Part shown: piece after piece, positions 61,896 through 64,000 of the stretch
How positions within the stretch are numbered: position 1 is the stretch's first letter
How the letters are laid out: each line of letters begins with the position of its first letter
DNA from: Mycolicibacterium goodii
GTDB lineage: Bacteria > Actinomycetota > Actinomycetes > Mycobacteriales > Mycobacteriaceae
Direction: 5' to 3'
NCBI RefSeq assembly: GCF_001187505.1
Contig: NZ_CP012150.1
Span: forward strand, 5,676,048-5,740,047
Length of the DNA stretch: 64,000 nucleotides
Notes under the pieces: generated by a model
Told to the model about the DNA's origin: nothing
Databases searched by the model: none
Seen by the model: the letters and a program-made list of their open reading frames with translations, nothing else
Position numbers and translations under genes: made by a program

Positions 61896-63254
61896 ATGCC
61901 CACACTGCTGTGGTTCCGGCGCGATCTGCGGTGCGCCGACCACCCCGCGCTGCTCGACGCCGCGCAGGGCGACACCGAGGTGTTGGCCTGTTATGTCCTC
62001 GACCCGCGCCTGTTGGCGTCCTCGGGCGCACGCCGGCTCGCCTACCTGTACCGCGCGCTGGATGAACTCCGCGACACCCTGGGTGGTGCGCTGCTGATCA
62101 CCCGCGGCAGACCCGAACAGCGGATACCGCAGCTGGCGGCGGCGGTCGGGGCCACCTCGGTTCATGTGTCGGGAGACTTCTCGCCGTTCGGGCGGCGCCG
62201 CGACGACGCCGTGCGCGCCGCGCTGAACGAGCTGCCCGGTGAGGTCGGGTTCCACGCGGCCGGTTCGCCGTATCTGGTGGCGCCGGGACGGATCACCAAG
62301 GACGACGACACGCCCTACCGCGTGTTCACCCCGTTTTTCCGGGCGTGGCGCGATCACGGCTGGCGCGCACCGGCCCGCTCGGGACCGGACTCCGCGCGCT
62401 GGATCGACCCGGCCGACCTTTCCGCCGGGTTCGCCGAGAAGATCCCGGACCCGCCTGCCGAGCTCGACCTGCCCGCCGGTGAGGCCGCCGCCCTGGCCCA
62501 GTGGCGGACGTTCGTGCGGGAGTCGTTGGCCGACTACCACACCGACCGCAACCGTCCCGACCTCGACGCGACCAGCCGCATGTCGGCCCATCTCAAGTTC
62601 GGCACCATCCATCCGCGGACCTTGGCCGCCGACCTCGCCGACGGGTCCGAGGGTGCCGACGCCTACCTTCGCGAGCTGGCGTTCCGGGACTTCTACGCCG
62701 CGGTCCTGCACCACTGGCCGGACAGCGCGTGGTGGAACTGGAACCGGACGTTCGACGCGATCGAGACCGATGAGGGTCCCGACGCCGAGCGGCTGTTCGA
62801 CGCGTGGAAGGCCGGGACGACGGGATTCCCGATCGTCGACGCAGGCATGCGCCAGCTCGCCGCGACCGGGTTCGTGCACAACCGGGTGCGCATGATCGTC
62901 GCGTCGTTCTTGGTCAAGGATCTGCACCTGCCGTGGCAGTGGGGCGCGCGCTGGTTCCTCGACCAGCTCGTCGACGGCGACATCGCCAACAACCAGCACG
63001 GATGGCAGTGGACGGCCGGCTGCGGCACCGACGCCGCGCCGTACTTCCGGGTGTTCAACCCGACCAAGCAGGGCGAGAAGTTCGACCCGGACGGCACCTA
63101 CATCCGACGCTGGGTGCCCGAGCTGGCAGACAAGTCCGCGGTACCGAATGTGCACCGCCTCGACGGGTGCCGCCCCGCGGACTATCCGGAGCCGATCGTC
63201 GACCACGGCCAGGAACGGGCCGAAGCGCTGCGCCGCTACGGCAGATTGTCGTGA
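61896..63254 (+). CDS. phr: Deoxyribodipyrimidine photolyase
   Basis: 452 residues. N-terminal DNA photolyase domain [17 protein letters not shown] and a C-terminal FAD domain with [46 protein letters not shown] and [29 protein letters not shown]. Repairs UV-made pyrimidine dimers with light. The start is ATG 61896, which gives [12 protein letters not shown]. Divergent from dxr. A class I CPD type is likely. Confidence 0.93.
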   Translation: MPTLLWFRRDLRCADHPALLDAAQGDTEVLACYVLDPRLLASSGARRLAYLYRALDELRDTLGGALLITRGRPEQRIPQLAAAVGATSVHVSGDFSPFGRRRDDAVRAALNELPGEVGFHAAGSPYLVAPGRITKDDDTPYRVFTPFFRAWRDHGWRAPARSGPDSARWIDPADLSAGFAEKIPDPPAELDLPAGEAAALAQWRTFVRESLADYHTDRNRPDLDATSRMSAHLKFGTIHPRTLAADLADGSEGADAYLRELAFRDFYAAVLHHWPDSAWWNWNRTFDAIETDEGPDAERLFDAWKAGTTGFPIVDAGMRQLAATGFVHNRVRMIVASFLVKDLHLPWQWGARWFLDQLVDGDIANNQHGWQWTAGCGTDAAPYFRVFNPTKQGEKFDPDGTYIRRWVPELADKSAVPNVHRLDGCRPADYPEPIVDHGQERAEALRRYGRLS

Positions 63255-63359
63255 TGTCCCGCGCGCGCCGATGCCGACGCCTTGGCGTACGACGCAGTGT
63301 CGTATGCCAGAATGTCGTCAAAACAGGACCGCAGCCAGCTTGATCCCGAGGAGCAACCC

Positions 63360-63614
63360 GTGGCGAACACCGAGGTCGAACGACACACCGGCGTCGATGC
63401 CGAGGAGGTGCCGTCCGCGAAGTGGGGCTGGTCAGAGCTGAACATCAAGGTCATCCACATCGGCGGCCTGCTGTCGGCGGCGTTCCTGCTGGTGATGCTG
63501 CGTGGCAACCATGTCGGTCACGTCGAGGACTGGTTCCTGATCGGTTTCGCCGCGGTCATCGTCGGCTTGGTGGGCCGCAACTGGTGGCTGCGCCGCCGCG
63601 GCTGGATCCGGTAG
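63360..63614 (+). CDS. DUF2631 membrane protein
   Basis: 84 residues with two hydrophobic helices ([17 protein letters not shown] and [15 protein letters not shown]) and the conserved [12 protein letters not shown] between them; basic C-terminus RRRGWIR. The GTG start at 63360 has GAGGAG with a 6-base spacer; an ATG at 63312 would make 100 residues. Conserved in mycobacteria near the dxr cluster; function unknown. Confidence 0.75.
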   Translation: MANTEVERHTGVDAEEVPSAKWGWSELNIKVIHIGGLLSAAFLLVMLRGNHVGHVEDWFLIGFAAVIVGLVGRNWWLRRRGWIR

Positions 63615-63829
63615 TCGCACGCGCTCTGCCGTCCGCTCACATCACCTCGAATGCGCTGAGCGGATTGGTGTTTCGCGCCGCCGTCAGCTCGCCACCCTCC
63701 GCTGTGACACCCGCCACGGAACAGCGTGACAATTGTCGGTAAATCTGTAAAGCTCCTAGGCGTGCCGCCATCACCACCTCCCGTCGCCCCACGACCTCGG
63801 AGTGCGGTCATCAAAGCGGCGACGGCGCA
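63615..63829. other. Intergenic region before the DUF427 gene
   Basis: No credible gene. It contains the 10-base palindrome GACAATTGTC at 63728-63737, about 92 bases before the next start, which may be a regulator site. Nothing else recognised. Confidence 0.35.
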
Positions 63830-64000
63830 ATGAGTCTCGTCGCGGGCCACGGCCCGTTGGGCAGCCGACCGGCCGGTTGGTTCACGCCGCCACTCCCGGG
63901 TCCCACCGTCTACATCGAGCCGCACCCGCGGCGCATACAGGCGTTCGTCGGCGACGCCACGATCATCGACACCGAACGCGCCCTGCTGGTACACCGGCCC
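63830..64000 (+). CDS. DUF427 protein, N-terminal part (runs off window)
   Basis: The first 57 residues read MSLVAGHGPLGSRPAG and then VYIEPHPRRIQAFVGDATIIDTERALLVHRP, the opening strands of the DUF427 barrel. The frame is open to the window end. The function of this family is unknown. Confidence 0.65.
   Translation, partial: MSLVAGHGPLGSRPAGWFTPPLPGPTVYIEPHPRRIQAFVGDATIIDTERALLVHRP

Noticed and set aside
1..64000. CRISPR arrays, tRNA or rRNA genes, insertion sequences
   Set aside because: No regularly spaced repeats, cloverleaf-like segments, transposase motifs or terminal inverted repeats were recognised by eye; a tRNA or covariance-model scan was not possible.

Overview
The window is high-GC actinobacterial DNA, most probably from a fast-growing Mycobacterium (Mycolicibacterium). 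The core genes are mycobacterial: the 3' end of mycothione reductase (mtr) at the left edge, then mapB, a penicillin-binding lipoprotein, ispG, rip1 and dxr in the order known from the M. tuberculosis Rv2855-Rv2876 region, plus an SDR / aldehyde dehydrogenase / amidotransferase / glnA4-type operon. Relative to that backbone, the stretch between mtr and the SDR-glnA4 operon is greatly enlarged by accessory genes. No rRNA, tRNA, IS element or CRISPR array was seen.

Layout. (1) 0-3.6 kb: mtr, then a cobalt ECF-type transporter cbiMNQO with an ArsR-type regulator and a near-perfect operator palindrome in front of cbiM. (2) 3.7-35.6 kb: a large catabolic locus of about 30 genes headed by a FadR-type GntR regulator. 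An 11-bp palindrome, TGGTATTACCA and close variants, occurs nine times, always in a promoter-proximal gap and once against the GntR start codon, so I infer one regulon for the whole locus. It encodes a phthalate-4,5-dioxygenase-type Rieske oxygenase with its ferredoxin and ferredoxin reductase, two 4,5-dihydroxyphthalate-decarboxylase-like proteins, 4-oxalomesaconate hydratase (LigJ) and the matching CHA aldolase (LigK/RraA type). It also encodes three bicupin proteins, several dehydrogenases, hydrolases and aldolases, an iron/thiamine-type ABC importer with three solute-binding lipoproteins, a nitrate/taurine-type ABC importer and an MFS protein. Two ATPase chaperones are out of place here: a EutA-type reactivase without EutBC, and a TRIP13/Pch2-like AAA+ ATPase without a HORMA partner. 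(3) 35.6-39.3 kb: pcaHGBC for protocatechuate 3,4-cleavage with a divergent IclR regulator. (4) 39.3-44.4 kb: a GntR regulator and an SDR-ALDH-PuuD-GlnA operon that looks like a gamma-glutamylated amine pathway. (5) 44.7-48.4 kb: asnO-ngg, synthesis of the osmolyte N-acetylglutaminylglutamine amide. (6) 48.4-64 kb: core genes including cobQ, mapB, pbp-lipo, ispG-rip1-dxr, a photolyase, DUF2631 and the start of a DUF427 gene.

How the accessory genes may work together (inference). The ABC systems import an aromatic or carboxylated substrate. The Rieske system oxygenates it, dehydrogenases and decarboxylases process it, and LigJ plus LigK convert 4-oxalomesaconate to pyruvate and oxaloacetate. 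No LigAB-type extradiol dioxygenase, LigC or LigI is present in the window, so the ring-cleavage step is unassigned and the bicupins are the best candidates. The substrate is not known from sequence.
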